Counted from the stretch's first letter, positions 1-9,615 are shown. The stretch is DNA of 64,000 nucleotides from Firm-13 sp037143795 (GCA_037143795.1 JBAWXZ010000007.1:62001-126000); one strand, 5' to 3'. The notes: generated by a model from the letters alone, not told the origin. Translations and numbers: made by a program.

Positions 1-72
1 CAGCGACGCGCGGATAAATGACCGGATCTGTTTATCATCTTCAACAATCAAAAATAATCGGTCATCATTCAT
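1..72 (-). CDS. KdpE-like response regulator, N-terminal fragment (cut by window edge)
   Basis: Only the first 24 codons are visible, because the gene runs off the left edge. They encode a receiver-domain start with a hydrophobic beta strand followed by the acidic pair (LFLIVEDD), typical of OmpR-family regulators. The ATG lies inside the end of the upstream sensor kinase gene with an 8-nt overlap, so the two are translationally coupled and almost certainly a cognate pair. It would be the second KdpE-like regulator of this locus. The phosphorylation site and DNA-binding domain lie outside the window, so its subfamily cannot be confirmed here. Confidence 0.75.
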   Translation of the reverse strand, partial: MNDDRLFLIVEDDKQIRSFIRASL

Positions 73-1552
73 CGCCGTCAATCTCCTTTACGGGAAGGTA
101 GAAGCGAAAAACAGCTCCCCCGCTTTTACCGGTTTCTGCAAATACCCTGCCGCCGTGGGCCTGCACAATCGCCCTGACAATAGATAATCCGAGGCCGATG
201 CCTGATCTTGAACTCCCTTTGGCCTCATGCGCAACAAAAAACGAATCAAATAAATAAGGCATGTCTCCCGCCTTTATTCCGGATCCATTGTCCGTGATGC
301 TGAACCATACACGATTTTTATCCGTATAGACCTTGATCTGCACGATGCCGTCAGACTGTGTATGTTTGACGGCATTATCAAGCAGGTTAATCAGCACCTG
401 CAAAATAAGTTTGCCGTCCATAGATACAAGAAGAACTTCCTCCGGAATATCCGAAAAAATCACCCTCTGTCCGGCGATCTTCCTCGCATGTTTTACTGCC
501 TCGCCGACAATCTCTTCTATTGCTTCCGGTTGTTTTCGAAGAACCAGACGTCCGTCTTCAATTTTGGTAAGGCTCAGTATATTCTCTACCATTTGCGTCA
601 GCCAGTTGGTCTCTTCAAAAATACCTTCGGCCAGGTCCCTGTCCTCTTCGTTTTTCAAATTTGACATGAGTACTTCTGCAGTGCCCGAAATGCCAGCAAG
701 AGGTGTCCTGAGGTCATGCGAAATAGCACGAAGCAGATTGCCGCGGAATTTTTCATGTTCCATTTCAATTTTGACAATTTTCTTTTCTTCAGAGAATTTT
801 TCGCGGTCCATAGCGCTTTGAATTTGCATAATGACCGCCGGAACGAGTTTTTCCCGCTCGCGGCTTTCCTGGGAGTCAGTGGCAGGAATACAGATAACGC
901 CGTATTGATTGGACGGATCCCCGATGGGAATCACCTTTTTCCCTGAAGAATACTCTTCGATCTGCGCATTATTCACTTCACTGATTTGTATGCGGCGGTC
1001 ACCTCTTCTGGCTTGAAAAAGCGACCTGCTGCTATTTATATCTGCTGACATTATACAAAGAACATCGGTATCGAGAAGGTTGGAAAGGCACTGAACCGAT
1101 ACGGCAGCCACATCCGACACTCTGGATGCCTTGGCGAGCGAACTGGTTATCTGATAAAGCATGTTTGTCTGTGATTCACGGTCTTCTGCAATTTTCGATG
1201 CGTGAAGGAGCTTGCTGGTAAGTGTGCTGGTAAGAATGGATGCAATAAGCATGACGGAAATCGTAATAATGTCTGATTTATCATATACATTAAATGTGTA
1301 GTAAGGCTGTGTGAAGAAGAAATTATAGTTTGCCATGCAAAGTACGGATGCAAGAATACCGTATACGTATCCACGAGTGAAACGTGCTACCAGAAGAACG
1401 GACAGTACATAAACAACTGCTGCATTTATTACAGGGAAACCGATGCTTTTTATGAGCACCGCAATCAGGGACGCACACGCAAGAATGCTGATAACGATCA
1501 AAAGCTGCCTGCAGACATTCTTAATATTCTTGATGACGGCTTGCTTAATCAT
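65..1552 (-). CDS. KdpD-like membrane sensor histidine kinase lacking the N-terminal KdpD/USP domains
   Basis: This 495-residue kinase starts with a DUF4118-type membrane domain of several helices (about residues 15-115), like the membrane part of KdpD. A GAF-like sensor region follows (about 125-245). The dimerisation/phosphoacceptor helix contains RAISHDLRTPL with His279, and a C-terminal ATPase domain carries NLLDNAVKH and GIGLGLSI motifs. The approximately 370-residue cytoplasmic KdpD and universal-stress-protein domains of KdpD are absent. It lies 31 nt after kdpE in the same direction and overlaps the next regulator. A G-rich ribosome site precedes the ATG. It is probably a paralogue of KdpD that senses or tunes the same system. 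The signal it reads is unknown. Confidence 0.85.
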   Translation of the reverse strand: MIKQAVIKNIKNVCRQLLIVISILACASLIAVLIKSIGFPVINAAVVYVLSVLLVARFTRGYVYGILASVLCMANYNFFFTQPYYTFNVYDKSDIITISVMLIASILTSTLTSKLLHASKIAEDRESQTNMLYQITSSLAKASRVSDVAAVSVQCLSNLLDTDVLCIMSADINSSRSLFQARRGDRRIQISEVNNAQIEEYSSGKKVIPIGDPSNQYGVICIPATDSQESREREKLVPAVIMQIQSAMDREKFSEEKKIVKIEMEHEKFRGNLLRAISHDLRTPLAGISGTAEVLMSNLKNEEDRDLAEGIFEETNWLTQMVENILSLTKIEDGRLVLRKQPEAIEEIVGEAVKHARKIAGQRVIFSDIPEEVLLVSMDGKLILQVLINLLDNAVKHTQSDGIVQIKVYTDKNRVWFSITDNGSGIKAGDMPYLFDSFFVAHEAKGSSRSGIGLGLSIVRAIVQAHGGRVFAETGKSGGAVFRFYLPVKEIDGDE

Positions 1553-1583
1553 AATGTCCCCCGATAAATCTGCTGTCTGCAGT

Positions 1584-2285
1584 CTAGATTTCCTCGACCA
1601 TCCTGTAGCCGACAGCCACCTCGGTCAGAATATATCTGGGCTGGGCTGGATTACCTTCGATTTTTCGGCGGATATTTGCCATATTGACGCGCAGGGCCTG
1701 ATTATCCTTTTCGAAAGGCCCCCAGATTTCTTTCATTATATAGTCATGTGTAAGGACTTTTCCTGCATTACGGGACAGTAAGACAAGAATTTTGTACTCG
1801 ATGGGAGTCAGGTGGATTTCTTCGCCGTCCACATGCAGCATTCTTTTTTCATAATTGATTGCCAGAGATCCGACCCGGAATTCTTCGTTTGGCAGATTTT
1901 TGCTTTGCAGGGCATCGTGACTGTGCCGCAGTGCTGTCCGTATCCGCACCAGAAGCTCTGCCGTGCCGAAAGGCTTCGTCAGGTAATCATCCGCACCGGC
2001 ATCAAGCGCCTCAACTTTTTCGCGCTCGTGTCCGCGGGCGGATACTATGATGACTGGAATCCGGGACCACTGGCGGATATTTTTGAGGACATCCATACCG
2101 TCTATATCCGGCAGACCCATGTCAAGCAGTATGATATCCGGGCAATAGGATGCCGCCATAGAAATACCCGTTTTACCTTTGTCAGTGATTAGAACGTCAT
2201 ATTCATTCGCAGTCAGTATCGCTTTGATAAAACCACTGATGCCGGCCTCATCTTCCACTATCAGAACGGTCTGTTTATTTTCCAT
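1584..2285 (-). CDS. kdpE: KdpE, two-component response regulator
   Basis: A 233-residue OmpR/PhoB-family regulator. The receiver domain (1-115) has the acidic pocket in VEDE, the phosphoacceptor Asp55 in LLDMGLPD, and the conserved Lys in the LTKPFG motif. The winged-helix DNA-binding domain (about 130-230) contains LTPIEYKILVLL and the recognition-helix region with VNMANIRRKIE. It overlaps kdpD by 11 nt, and an AGGAGGG ribosome site sits inside the kdpD end. By family it is phosphorylated by KdpD under potassium limitation or ionic stress and activates kdpFABC. The repeats at 9577-9615 are its likely target, which is inference. Confidence 0.93.
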   Translation of the reverse strand: MENKQTVLIVEDEAGISGFIKAILTANEYDVLITDKGKTGISMAASYCPDIILLDMGLPDIDGMDVLKNIRQWSRIPVIIVSARGHEREKVEALDAGADDYLTKPFGTAELLVRIRTALRHSHDALQSKNLPNEEFRVGSLAINYEKRMLHVDGEEIHLTPIEYKILVLLSRNAGKVLTHDYIMKEIWGPFEKDNQALRVNMANIRRKIEGNPAQPRYILTEVAVGYRMVEEI

Positions 2286-4992
2286 CCTGCGTACCCTCCT
2301 CTATCGGCAGGGTAAAACGGAAAAGTGCTCCGCCGCCCTCTATATTCTCCGCTTCCATTGTTCCGTTATGTGCCTTGATAATTGACATGCAGATTGAAAG
2401 ACCGATTCCCGTACCGCGCGAAGAGTCCGAACTCCGTCTCCCCTGCGATGATATTCCGTCAAAAATGTAGGGGATATCCTGCTCCGGTATACCGTCCCCA
2501 TTATCGCTGACTTCGAAAATGGCCCTGTCCCGGTCTTTTTTAACTTCAACATGGATTTTTGTTCCGACGCCGGAATGCTTGATTGCATTGTCTATCAAAT
2601 TGATCAGAACCTGTTCAATCAGGGTACCGTCCATCGGAACGACCAGCAGGTCTTCCGGAACCCTGACAGTAATCTCATGATCAGGCAGCCTTGACTGAAT
2701 CCGTGCAACCGATTCAGCGACTATTTCCTCTACAGCTTCGGGTGATTTGGTTACGTTCATCGTACCTTCATTAATCCGTGTAACGGACAGAAGGTTTTCG
2801 ACCATTCGTATCAGCCACTGGGAATCTTCTTTGATTCCCAAAATCAGCTTGTTTCTTGTTTGGGCATCAATCATGTCGCCGCCTTCCAAAATCGTCGAGC
2901 TGGCACCCAGGATACCGGTCAGCGGTGTGCGGAGATCATGTGAAATAGCCCTCAGAAGATTGCTTCTCATTTTTTCTTTTTCTGCTTCGACCTGCATGCT
3001 GCGCTGATCATCCGATAATTTCTGGCGTTCTAATGCCATAGCCAGCTGCGATGCAAGCATACGGAGAACAAACCGGGCGTTCTGACTTAATGCATTCTGA
3101 CTTCTGCAGGCAATACCAATGACTCCAAGAACCTTTTTCTGGGAAATGACCGGAAGATAATAGGCCGCGGCGCCCATCAGGGTGTCCGTTCCGCGTCCGG
3201 CTTTCTTCTGATTGACAAATACCCAGTGAGCAACTGCCTGCTCATCTTCCGATTTCAAAACCGACGAATCGGCATCATGCGGTGACTGTTTTACGAAAAA
3301 GGACTTCTCAATGGCGGGATCCTGCGTATATATTATGGATGACCTGTTGAAAATATTGATTATGTAATCATTTGTTACTTCAGCAATATTCTGGACCCCT
3401 CGTGTAGTAAGAAGCTTCTTGTTGACTTCATAAAGAATTTCGGTTCTTCGTCCCCTTTCCGTTGCGAGTTTTGCCTGTGTTTTAACCCTGGCTGTCAGCG
3501 CGCTTGTGATAAGGGCTACCACAAACATTATAACGAAAGTAAGGGGATACCCTTCCTCCGTGATTGAAAATGTGAAGTATGGCTTGATGAACAGAAAATT
3601 GAACGTCAGCGCACATAAAACGGACGAAACCACACCGTAAAAATATCCGGATGTCATCCTTGATATGATCACAACAGACAAGATGTAAATCAAAATGATA
3701 CTTCTGTCATTTATTCCGTTTTCCCGGAACGCCAGAGAAAAGAGCGTGGTAAAGGCAAGAATGAGGGTTGTAATGACTGTGTCTTTCAGGGATAAAACAA
3801 TACTGCTGCTGATACTCGCCCGTAACGGCTTTCTTAATGGCTTAGCTGACGAACTGTCCGTGATAATATGAATCTCCGTATCATCCAGAAGGTTAATCAG
3901 CTTGTCTTCAAAATCGGTTTTGAAATAGTTTCGAAGTGTCTTTTTGTTTCGGTTCTTTCCTACAACGATATTGGTTATACCGGAGAGCCTGGCATACTCT
4001 GCAATTGAGGTTGCTGCATCATCTCCGACTACCGTTACAATTTCTGCACCCATTCTTTCGGCAAGTTCCATATTTGCCGCTATTGCCCGCTTTTTGGCTT
4101 CCCCTGCTTCCGCCCTTTCGGTAGTTTCGACATAGACCACAGCCCAGGGTGCGTTGAAAGCTTCAGCATTTCTTGCAGCCCAGCGAATACACTTGGCCGA
4201 GGATGGCGATGCGCTGATACATGCCAGGAATTTAGGTCTTGCATGTGCATCATCCGGATGGATTTCAATTCTGGTGTCATGACTGATCCGGTCTGCTGTC
4301 TTCCTTAACGCGATTTCACGCAGAACACGCAGTTTATCCTTGGTGAAAAAATGCTGCATGGCTGCCGCAGCCCGGTCGGTCTGATATATTTTTCCCGCGG
4401 CCAGACGTTTCAGCAATTCATCCGGTTCAATATCAATCAGCATGACTAAGTCGGCATCGTCAAAAATGTAATCAGGAATGGTTTCCCGGACATAGATATT
4501 GGTGATGCCCTGGATAACATCCCGCAAACTCTCAATGTGCTGGACATTTACTGTCGTGTAGACATCAATTCCGGCATTCAAAAGTTCCTCCACATCCTGA
4601 TAGCGCTTTTTATTACGCACGCCGGAAGCATTGGTATGTGCCAGTTCATCAACCAGGATGACCTGCGGTTTCCTGGCCAGCGCTGCATCAATATCAAATT
4701 CTTTCAGTTTGATATTACGATAATCCAGTTCTTTTGGCGGCAGGATGGAAAGGCCGGCAAGAAGCTGCGTCGTTTCCGGCCGGGTATGGGGTTCCACATA
4801 CCCCACCAGCACATCAATCCCGCTTTCCTGAAGCTGATGAGCTTCGTCAAGCATGGAATAGGTCTTTCCTACACCGGCTGCATATCCTAGAAAGATTTTT
4901 AGTTTGCCTTTTCCGACAGCCTGTTTTTCTTCTTCCTTCAATTTCTTCAGAAGCATATCGGGATCCGGACGGATTTCATCATTTTCCAGCAT
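2275..4992 (-). CDS. kdpD: KdpD, potassium-responsive sensor histidine kinase
   Basis: Full-length KdpD of 905 residues. The N-terminal KdpD domain has a Walker A motif, GYAAGVGKT (36-44), and the LVDELAHTN Walker B-like segment. A universal-stress-protein-like domain follows (about 250-375). The DUF4118 membrane domain spans about 400-505. A GAF-like segment precedes the kinase core, with phosphoacceptor His685 in RAISHDLRTPL, NLIDNAIKH and GTGIGLSI motifs. AGGAGTGG lies before the ATG. In the known system it phosphorylates KdpE when external potassium is low. It lies 85 nt after kdpC and overlaps kdpE. The shorter kinase at 65-1552 shares only its second half. Confidence 0.95.
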   Translation of the reverse strand: MLENDEIRPDPDMLLKKLKEEEKQAVGKGKLKIFLGYAAGVGKTYSMLDEAHQLQESGIDVLVGYVEPHTRPETTQLLAGLSILPPKELDYRNIKLKEFDIDAALARKPQVILVDELAHTNASGVRNKKRYQDVEELLNAGIDVYTTVNVQHIESLRDVIQGITNIYVRETIPDYIFDDADLVMLIDIEPDELLKRLAAGKIYQTDRAAAAMQHFFTKDKLRVLREIALRKTADRISHDTRIEIHPDDAHARPKFLACISASPSSAKCIRWAARNAEAFNAPWAVVYVETTERAEAGEAKKRAIAANMELAERMGAEIVTVVGDDAATSIAEYARLSGITNIVVGKNRNKKTLRNYFKTDFEDKLINLLDDTEIHIITDSSSAKPLRKPLRASISSSIVLSLKDTVITTLILAFTTLFSLAFRENGINDRSIILIYILSVVIISRMTSGYFYGVVSSVLCALTFNFLFIKPYFTFSITEEGYPLTFVIMFVVALITSALTARVKTQAKLATERGRRTEILYEVNKKLLTTRGVQNIAEVTNDYIINIFNRSSIIYTQDPAIEKSFFVKQSPHDADSSVLKSEDEQAVAHWVFVNQKKAGRGTDTLMGAAAYYLPVISQKKVLGVIGIACRSQNALSQNARFVLRMLASQLAMALERQKLSDDQRSMQVEAEKEKMRSNLLRAISHDLRTPLTGILGASSTILEGGDMIDAQTRNKLILGIKEDSQWLIRMVENLLSVTRINEGTMNVTKSPEAVEEIVAESVARIQSRLPDHEITVRVPEDLLVVPMDGTLIEQVLINLIDNAIKHSGVGTKIHVEVKKDRDRAIFEVSDNGDGIPEQDIPYIFDGISSQGRRSSDSSRGTGIGLSICMSIIKAHNGTMEAENIEGGGALFRFTLPIEEGTQDGK

Positions 4993-5077
4993 AAAACCAC
5001 TCCTGTCCTTTCACATACCCCAACACCTGCCGTGTGAAAACGACAAGGGTATTACAATCACAGCCGTTCCATTTATA

Positions 5078-5656
5078 TCAGATCAGGCCATCAAGAGCCA
5101 GATTAACTTTCAGGACATTGACGGCAGGATTTCCCCAGAAGCCAAGCAGTCTTCCAGTAGTATATTTCGCGATTACAGCCCTTACATCGTCTTCGCTGAT
5201 ACCGCGTTCCCCTGCAATACGTGCTGCCTGGTAGTCGGCGGCCTCCGGCGAAATATTCGGGTCAACTCCGCTTCCGGAGACGGTAACAAGGTCGGAAGGA
5301 ATGTCCGCAGTGTTCGACGGGTCCAGAGACTTAAGCCATGCAACCCTTTCCTTAACCAGTGCAGCTTCTTTGTCACTCACAACAGACAGGTTCGATGGTC
5401 CGCTGCTGCCGGTTAAATTCGGCCTTCCGATCAGGTATTTTGCGGAGGTAAATGACTGAGCAATCAGTACTGATCCATAATCGGCTTTTGTGCCGTCTTT
5501 GAGAGTTACTTTTATTATACTTCCATTTGCCTGGCTTGGGAAAAAGACCTGTGCAATGCCTGTCACAGCAGCAGGATAGATGATACCGCACAACAGAGTC
5601 ATTGCTAAGAGTAAGACAACTGCAGGACGGAAGAATTTTTTTATTTCTTTTTTCAT
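5078..5656 (-). CDS. kdpC: KdpC, potassium-transporting ATPase subunit C
   Basis: A 192-residue subunit with one N-terminal membrane helix (about 8-32) and a periplasm/exterior-facing domain carrying family signatures such as SSGPSN and the C-terminal LLGFWGNPAVNVLKVNLALD. An in-frame ATG exists 7 codons upstream at 5677, but a strong AAGGAGGG site lies between the two, so I chose the ATG at 5656. KdpC stabilises the KdpFABC complex and assists ATP-driven potassium uptake. It is 13 nt downstream of kdpB. Confidence 0.94.
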   Translation of the reverse strand: MKKEIKKFFRPAVVLLLAMTLLCGIIYPAAVTGIAQVFFPSQANGSIIKVTLKDGTKADYGSVLIAQSFTSAKYLIGRPNLTGSSGPSNLSVVSDKEAALVKERVAWLKSLDPSNTADIPSDLVTVSGSGVDPNISPEAADYQAARIAGERGISEDDVRAVIAKYTTGRLLGFWGNPAVNVLKVNLALDGLI

Positions 5657-5669
5657 GTTGATTCCCTCC

Positions 5670-7727
5670 TTATACAAGACCGCAGACGGTCAGCAGCATA
5701 TCAATACCCTTTATTGCAATAAACGGTGCTATCAGGCCGCCGACGCCATAGATCAGCATGTTCCTGGCCAAAAGCTTACCGGCCGGCATTTCGGTATATT
5801 TAACTCCCCTCAGGGAAAGCGGAATCAGGGCAATAATAATAAGCGCATTGTAGATAATGGCCGAAAGAATGGCGGTTTTAGTACTGGTCAGACCCATAAA
5901 ATTCAGTACGGCCAGCTGCGGATAAATCCCGAAAAACAAGACGGGGATAATGGCAAAATATTTGGCCACATCGTTGGCCACACTGAAAGTAGTCAGCGCA
6001 CCGCGTGTCATCAGCAGCTGCTTTCCAATCCGCACGATATCAATCAGTTTGGTCGGGTTTGAATCAAGGTCCACCATATTCCCGGCTTCTTTGGCTGCCT
6101 GAGTTCCCGAGTTCATAGCGACAGCGACGTCGGCCTGCGCCAGTGCGGGAGCATCATTGGTTCCGTCGCCGGTCATGGCGACAAGATGGCCTTTTGACTG
6201 ATAATCCCTGATCAATGCAAGCTTAGCTTCCGGCGTGGCTTCTGCAAGAAAGTCATCTACACCTGCTTCTGCCGCGATTGCGGCAGCTGTCATCGGATTG
6301 TCGCCCGTAATCATGATTGTTCGGATACCCATTTTACGGAGATCTTCAAACCGCTCTTTGACGCCGTTTTTGACGATATCCTTTAAGTAAATAACACCAA
6401 GGACCTTATCATTTTTAGCGACAACAAGAGGTGTTCCGCCTTCGCCCGCAACCCGGCTGACAATATTCCCGCATTCCTGAGAGTACGAACCTCCTTTATT
6501 GATCACATAGTTCTTTACCGCATCGGCAGCACCTTTTCTGGTCTCGTTTCCCTGATAGTCAATACCGCTCATACGTGTCTTGGCGGTAAACTCGATAAAC
6601 ACAGCATTCAGCCTGGAAAGGTCACGCCCCCTGATACCGAAGCGATCCTTTGCGAGGATTACAATACTTCTGCCTTCCGCTGTTTCATCGGCAAGCGAGG
6701 AAAGCTGAGCCGCATCGGCCAGTTCCTCCTCGGTTACTCCGGCAAGCGGAATGAATTCACTCGCCTGACGGTTGCCGAGTGTGATGGTTCCTGTTTTATC
6801 AAGAAGAAGTACGTCTACATCCCCTGCCGCTTCAATAGCCCTGCCGCTCATGGCAAGAACATTGGCCTGGTTCAGGCGGCTCATCCCTGCTATGCCTATG
6901 GATGAAAGCAGTGCACCGATTGTGGTCGGCGCAAGGCATATAAGGAGTGCAACTATGTTGGTTACCGATACGGCTGTACCGGATCCGATAAGACTGCTTG
7001 CAAAACTTGAAAATGGCAAAAGCGTTGCCGATACCGCAAGAAAAATAATAGTCAGGGCAACCAGAAGGATCTGCAGTGCAATTTCATTGGGCGTTTTTTT
7101 CCTGGATGCACCTTCGACCATTGCGATCATCTTATCGAGAAAACTTTCACCGGCTTCCGCTGTCACTTCAATTACCAGCCAGTCTGATACCAGCGTGGTC
7201 CCTCCTGTGACGGCACTTCTGTCTCCGCCGGATTCCCTGATGACAGGCGCCGATTCGCCGGTAATAGCGCTTTCGTCAACGGATGCTGCTCCGTCAATGA
7301 CTTCACCGTCCATTGGAATCTGCTCTCCGGCAACCACATAGACAATGTCGCCTTTTTTAAGATTGCTGGAAAGAACCTCAACATAGTCGTCGATTTTCTG
7401 TTTCGACTTCAGCTTTTTTGCCTTAACGTCTTTTCTGGCACTGCGAAGGCTGTCTGCCTGTGCCCGGCCTCTGCCCTCGGCAATTGCCTCGGCAAAATTG
7501 GCAAACAAAACAGTAAACCATAGAATCAGGGCAATCGAAAGAGTATAAACCGCATTCTCATCTTTTATTCCCGCAAAGGAGAGAAAAAACAGGGCGGTTG
7601 TAAGAATTGCCCCAATATATACCACGAACATGACAGGATTCTTAACCTGCACTTTCGGAGCCAGTTTGACGAACGACTGCCTGACGGCATCGCCCATAAT
7701 GTCTTTTTTAGAATTTTCTTTTTTCAT
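5670..7727 (-). CDS. kdpB: KdpB, P-type ATPase subunit of the potassium pump
   Basis: A 685-residue P-type ATPase. The actuator motif TGES is at about 156-159, the phosphorylation motif DKTGTIT starts at Asp310, and the hinge GDGTNDAPAL is present. The potassium-ATPase variant of the membrane motif (CLAPTTIGALLS) precedes the phosphorylation site. An in-frame GTG at 7736 is possible, but AGGTGG lies 5 nt before the ATG at 7727, which decides the start. The gene hydrolyses ATP to power potassium import through KdpA. It begins 10 nt after the kdpA stop, inside the operon. Confidence 0.95.
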   Translation of the reverse strand: MKKENSKKDIMGDAVRQSFVKLAPKVQVKNPVMFVVYIGAILTTALFFLSFAGIKDENAVYTLSIALILWFTVLFANFAEAIAEGRGRAQADSLRSARKDVKAKKLKSKQKIDDYVEVLSSNLKKGDIVYVVAGEQIPMDGEVIDGAASVDESAITGESAPVIRESGGDRSAVTGGTTLVSDWLVIEVTAEAGESFLDKMIAMVEGASRKKTPNEIALQILLVALTIIFLAVSATLLPFSSFASSLIGSGTAVSVTNIVALLICLAPTTIGALLSSIGIAGMSRLNQANVLAMSGRAIEAAGDVDVLLLDKTGTITLGNRQASEFIPLAGVTEEELADAAQLSSLADETAEGRSIVILAKDRFGIRGRDLSRLNAVFIEFTAKTRMSGIDYQGNETRKGAADAVKNYVINKGGSYSQECGNIVSRVAGEGGTPLVVAKNDKVLGVIYLKDIVKNGVKERFEDLRKMGIRTIMITGDNPMTAAAIAAEAGVDDFLAEATPEAKLALIRDYQSKGHLVAMTGDGTNDAPALAQADVAVAMNSGTQAAKEAGNMVDLDSNPTKLIDIVRIGKQLLMTRGALTTFSVANDVAKYFAIIPVLFFGIYPQLAVLNFMGLTSTKTAILSAIIYNALIIIALIPLSLRGVKYTEMPAGKLLARNMLIYGVGGLIAPFIAIKGIDMLLTVCGLV

Positions 7728-7737
7728 TTTGTCCACC

Positions 7738-9426
7738 TCAGTTTATTGATGTAAAGTAATCGGCAATCGGGCCCAGGGCCAGGGCAGGCAAAAAGCTCAG
7801 TGCACCGACCAGCAGGATGACTGCGAGAAGAAGACCTACAAACAGGGCATTTTTCGTCGAGAGCGTACCTTCGCTGGCAGCAATCAGTTTTTTGCCGGCG
7901 AGATTTCCTGCAAGAAGAACGACTGCCGTCATGGGTACGAATCGCGCGAACAGCATAATGATTCCGCCGAGAATATTGGCAAAAACCGTATTGGCCGCAA
8001 ACCCTCCGAAGGCGCTTCCGTTATTGTTGGACATTGATGTAAATGCGTACAAAATTTCTGAAAATCCATGTGCTCCTGTATTTGTCAGCCATGATGCGGC
8101 TTCCGGCATCAGCACTGCAGTTGCTGTTCCGAACAGCGCACACAAAGGAGGCACCAGAACAATCAGGCAAACCATCTTCATGTCGAATGGCTCTATCTTC
8201 TTCCCTAAGTATTCCGGTGTTCGCCCGACCATCAGACCGGCAATAAATACCGTCAGAATGACAAACGCCAGCATGCCGTAGACACCGCAGCCGACACCGC
8301 CGAAAACAACCTCCCCGAGCTGCATTAAAAACATCAGCATCAGGCCGGACAGCGGCGTGAAGCTGTCATGCATCGCATTAACCGAACCATTGGATGCAGC
8401 CGTTGTCGACGTAGCCCACAGGGACGACGTTCCGACACCATGTATAATTTCCTTGCCTTCCATCGTAGAGTATCCGCTGACATTGCTCCATACAGGAGCC
8501 AGGCTCATTTCACTGAAAGTTACAATCACCAGGCATGTGACAAATAGAATCAGCATGGCTGTATAGATAGACAACCCCTGCCTTTTATCTTTGACCGCTT
8601 TGCCGAAAGAAACACACAGCGAAGCCGGAATCAACAGAATCGACAGGATCTGCAGAAAGTTCGAAAGCATCGTCGGATTTTCAAACGGGAAAGCCGAATT
8701 GGCTCCGAAGAAACCGCCCCCGTTGGTACCGAGCTGCTTGATTGCAATCTGGCTGGCTGCCGGTCCCAGGGCGATAACCTGTTTGATTCCATCCTGAAGA
8801 GTAGTTATTTCCTTATAGGAACTGAAAGTCTGTACTACTCCCTGAGAGACCAGAATAATAGCCAGAACTATGGACAGCGGTATAAAAATATACAGGACGG
8901 CTCTGGTAATGTCATGCCAGAAATTGCCGATAGTCTTTTCCTTTTTCAGAATGAAACCGCGGATCAGTGCAAACAGAACGGCCACCCCTACTGCAGCAGA
9001 CAAAAAATTCTGGACGGTAAGGGCAGTCATCTGCGTAAAATAGGAAAGCGTTGTCTCACTGGAATATGCCTGCCAGTTTGTATTCGAGACAAAACTGGCC
9101 GCAGTATTAAATGCAAGGTCCCACCTGACACCGCCAAATCCTTGTGGGTTCAGCGGCAGAATGCCCTGCAGTAGCTGCACCAGAAAAACCGCCAGAAAAC
9201 TTAAGAAGCTGAAAACCAGAACGGAGCCGGCATATTCCTTTGCCCTCATTTCCGTATTTTCGACGACACCCATTAATCTATAAATCCATTTTTCAACAGG
9301 AAGCAGAATACGCGACAAAAAAACCTTCTGCCCCGTCATCACCTTATATATGTATATTCCCAGAGGTACGGAAAGAGCAATTAAGAGAACCAAAAAAACT
9401 GCATCCTGCAGTACTTCATAATTCAT
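7738..9426 (-). CDS. kdpA: KdpA, potassium-translocating subunit
   Basis: A 562-residue integral membrane protein of the superfamily of K+ transporters, normal length for KdpA, with about ten hydrophobic segments. Selectivity-filter-like pore segments are visible around FVSNTNWQAY, LGTNGGGFFGANSA and TSMSNNNGSAFGG, all family hallmarks. Its ATG overlaps the stop of the kdpF peptide in an ATGA arrangement, and GAGGTGAG lies just upstream. It forms the high-affinity K+ path of KdpFABC in the cytoplasmic membrane. Confidence 0.95.
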   Translation of the reverse strand: MNYEVLQDAVFLVLLIALSVPLGIYIYKVMTGQKVFLSRILLPVEKWIYRLMGVVENTEMRAKEYAGSVLVFSFLSFLAVFLVQLLQGILPLNPQGFGGVRWDLAFNTAASFVSNTNWQAYSSETTLSYFTQMTALTVQNFLSAAVGVAVLFALIRGFILKKEKTIGNFWHDITRAVLYIFIPLSIVLAIILVSQGVVQTFSSYKEITTLQDGIKQVIALGPAASQIAIKQLGTNGGGFFGANSAFPFENPTMLSNFLQILSILLIPASLCVSFGKAVKDKRQGLSIYTAMLILFVTCLVIVTFSEMSLAPVWSNVSGYSTMEGKEIIHGVGTSSLWATSTTAASNGSVNAMHDSFTPLSGLMLMFLMQLGEVVFGGVGCGVYGMLAFVILTVFIAGLMVGRTPEYLGKKIEPFDMKMVCLIVLVPPLCALFGTATAVLMPEAASWLTNTGAHGFSEILYAFTSMSNNNGSAFGGFAANTVFANILGGIIMLFARFVPMTAVVLLAGNLAGKKLIAASEGTLSTKNALFVGLLLAVILLVGALSFLPALALGPIADYFTSIN

Positions 9427-9512
9427 AATTTCTCACCTCTGAATAAGACATAAAACAGATACACGAATAACCCCAGTGCAATGATGCCAGTACAAATCAG
9501 TACCCCAACCAT
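9423..9512 (-). CDS. kdpF: KdpF, small hydrophobic subunit of the potassium pump
   Basis: A 29-codon reading frame that standard ORF length filters miss. It encodes one hydrophobic helix (MVGVLICTGIIALGLF then VYLFYVLF) ending in a short basic/acidic tail. A strong AAGGAGATG site precedes its ATG. Its stop overlaps the kdpA start as ATGA, exactly the position of kdpF in characterised kdpFABC operons, where a peptide of the same length stabilises the complex. The assignment rests on length, hydrophobicity and position. Confidence 0.85.
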   Translation of the reverse strand: MVGVLICTGIIALGLFVYLFYVLFRGEKL

Positions 9513-9576
9513 AGTTAATTCATCTCCTTACATTGTTGTCATACTCATGTTTTACCATGGTACTCAGACATGCAGT

Positions 9577-9615
9577 GTTAAGAAACTATGGGTCGGCGTT
9601 AAGATATTGTTAAGA
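9577..9615 (-). promoter_or_regulatory. Direct repeats upstream of kdpF, probable KdpE operator
   Basis: Read on the minus strand, TCTTAAC occurs at 9609-9615, 9598-9604 and 9577-9583, with offsets of 11 and 21 bp, so all three lie on one face of the helix. A palindromic TCTTAAGA at 9651-9658 and a reverse-oriented, degenerate copy near 9667-9673 flank them. OmpR/PhoB-family regulators bind direct repeats with about 11-bp period, so KdpE binding is likely. No strong -35/-10 pair is visible between the repeats and kdpF, consistent with activator dependence. Confidence 0.55.

Noticed and set aside
333..946. Plus-strand ORFs opposite the sensor kinase, and similar long antisense frames opposite kdpB, mfd, aroC and others
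   Set aside because: They mirror the codon pattern of the real minus-strand genes, lack ribosome sites, and their translations show no domain.
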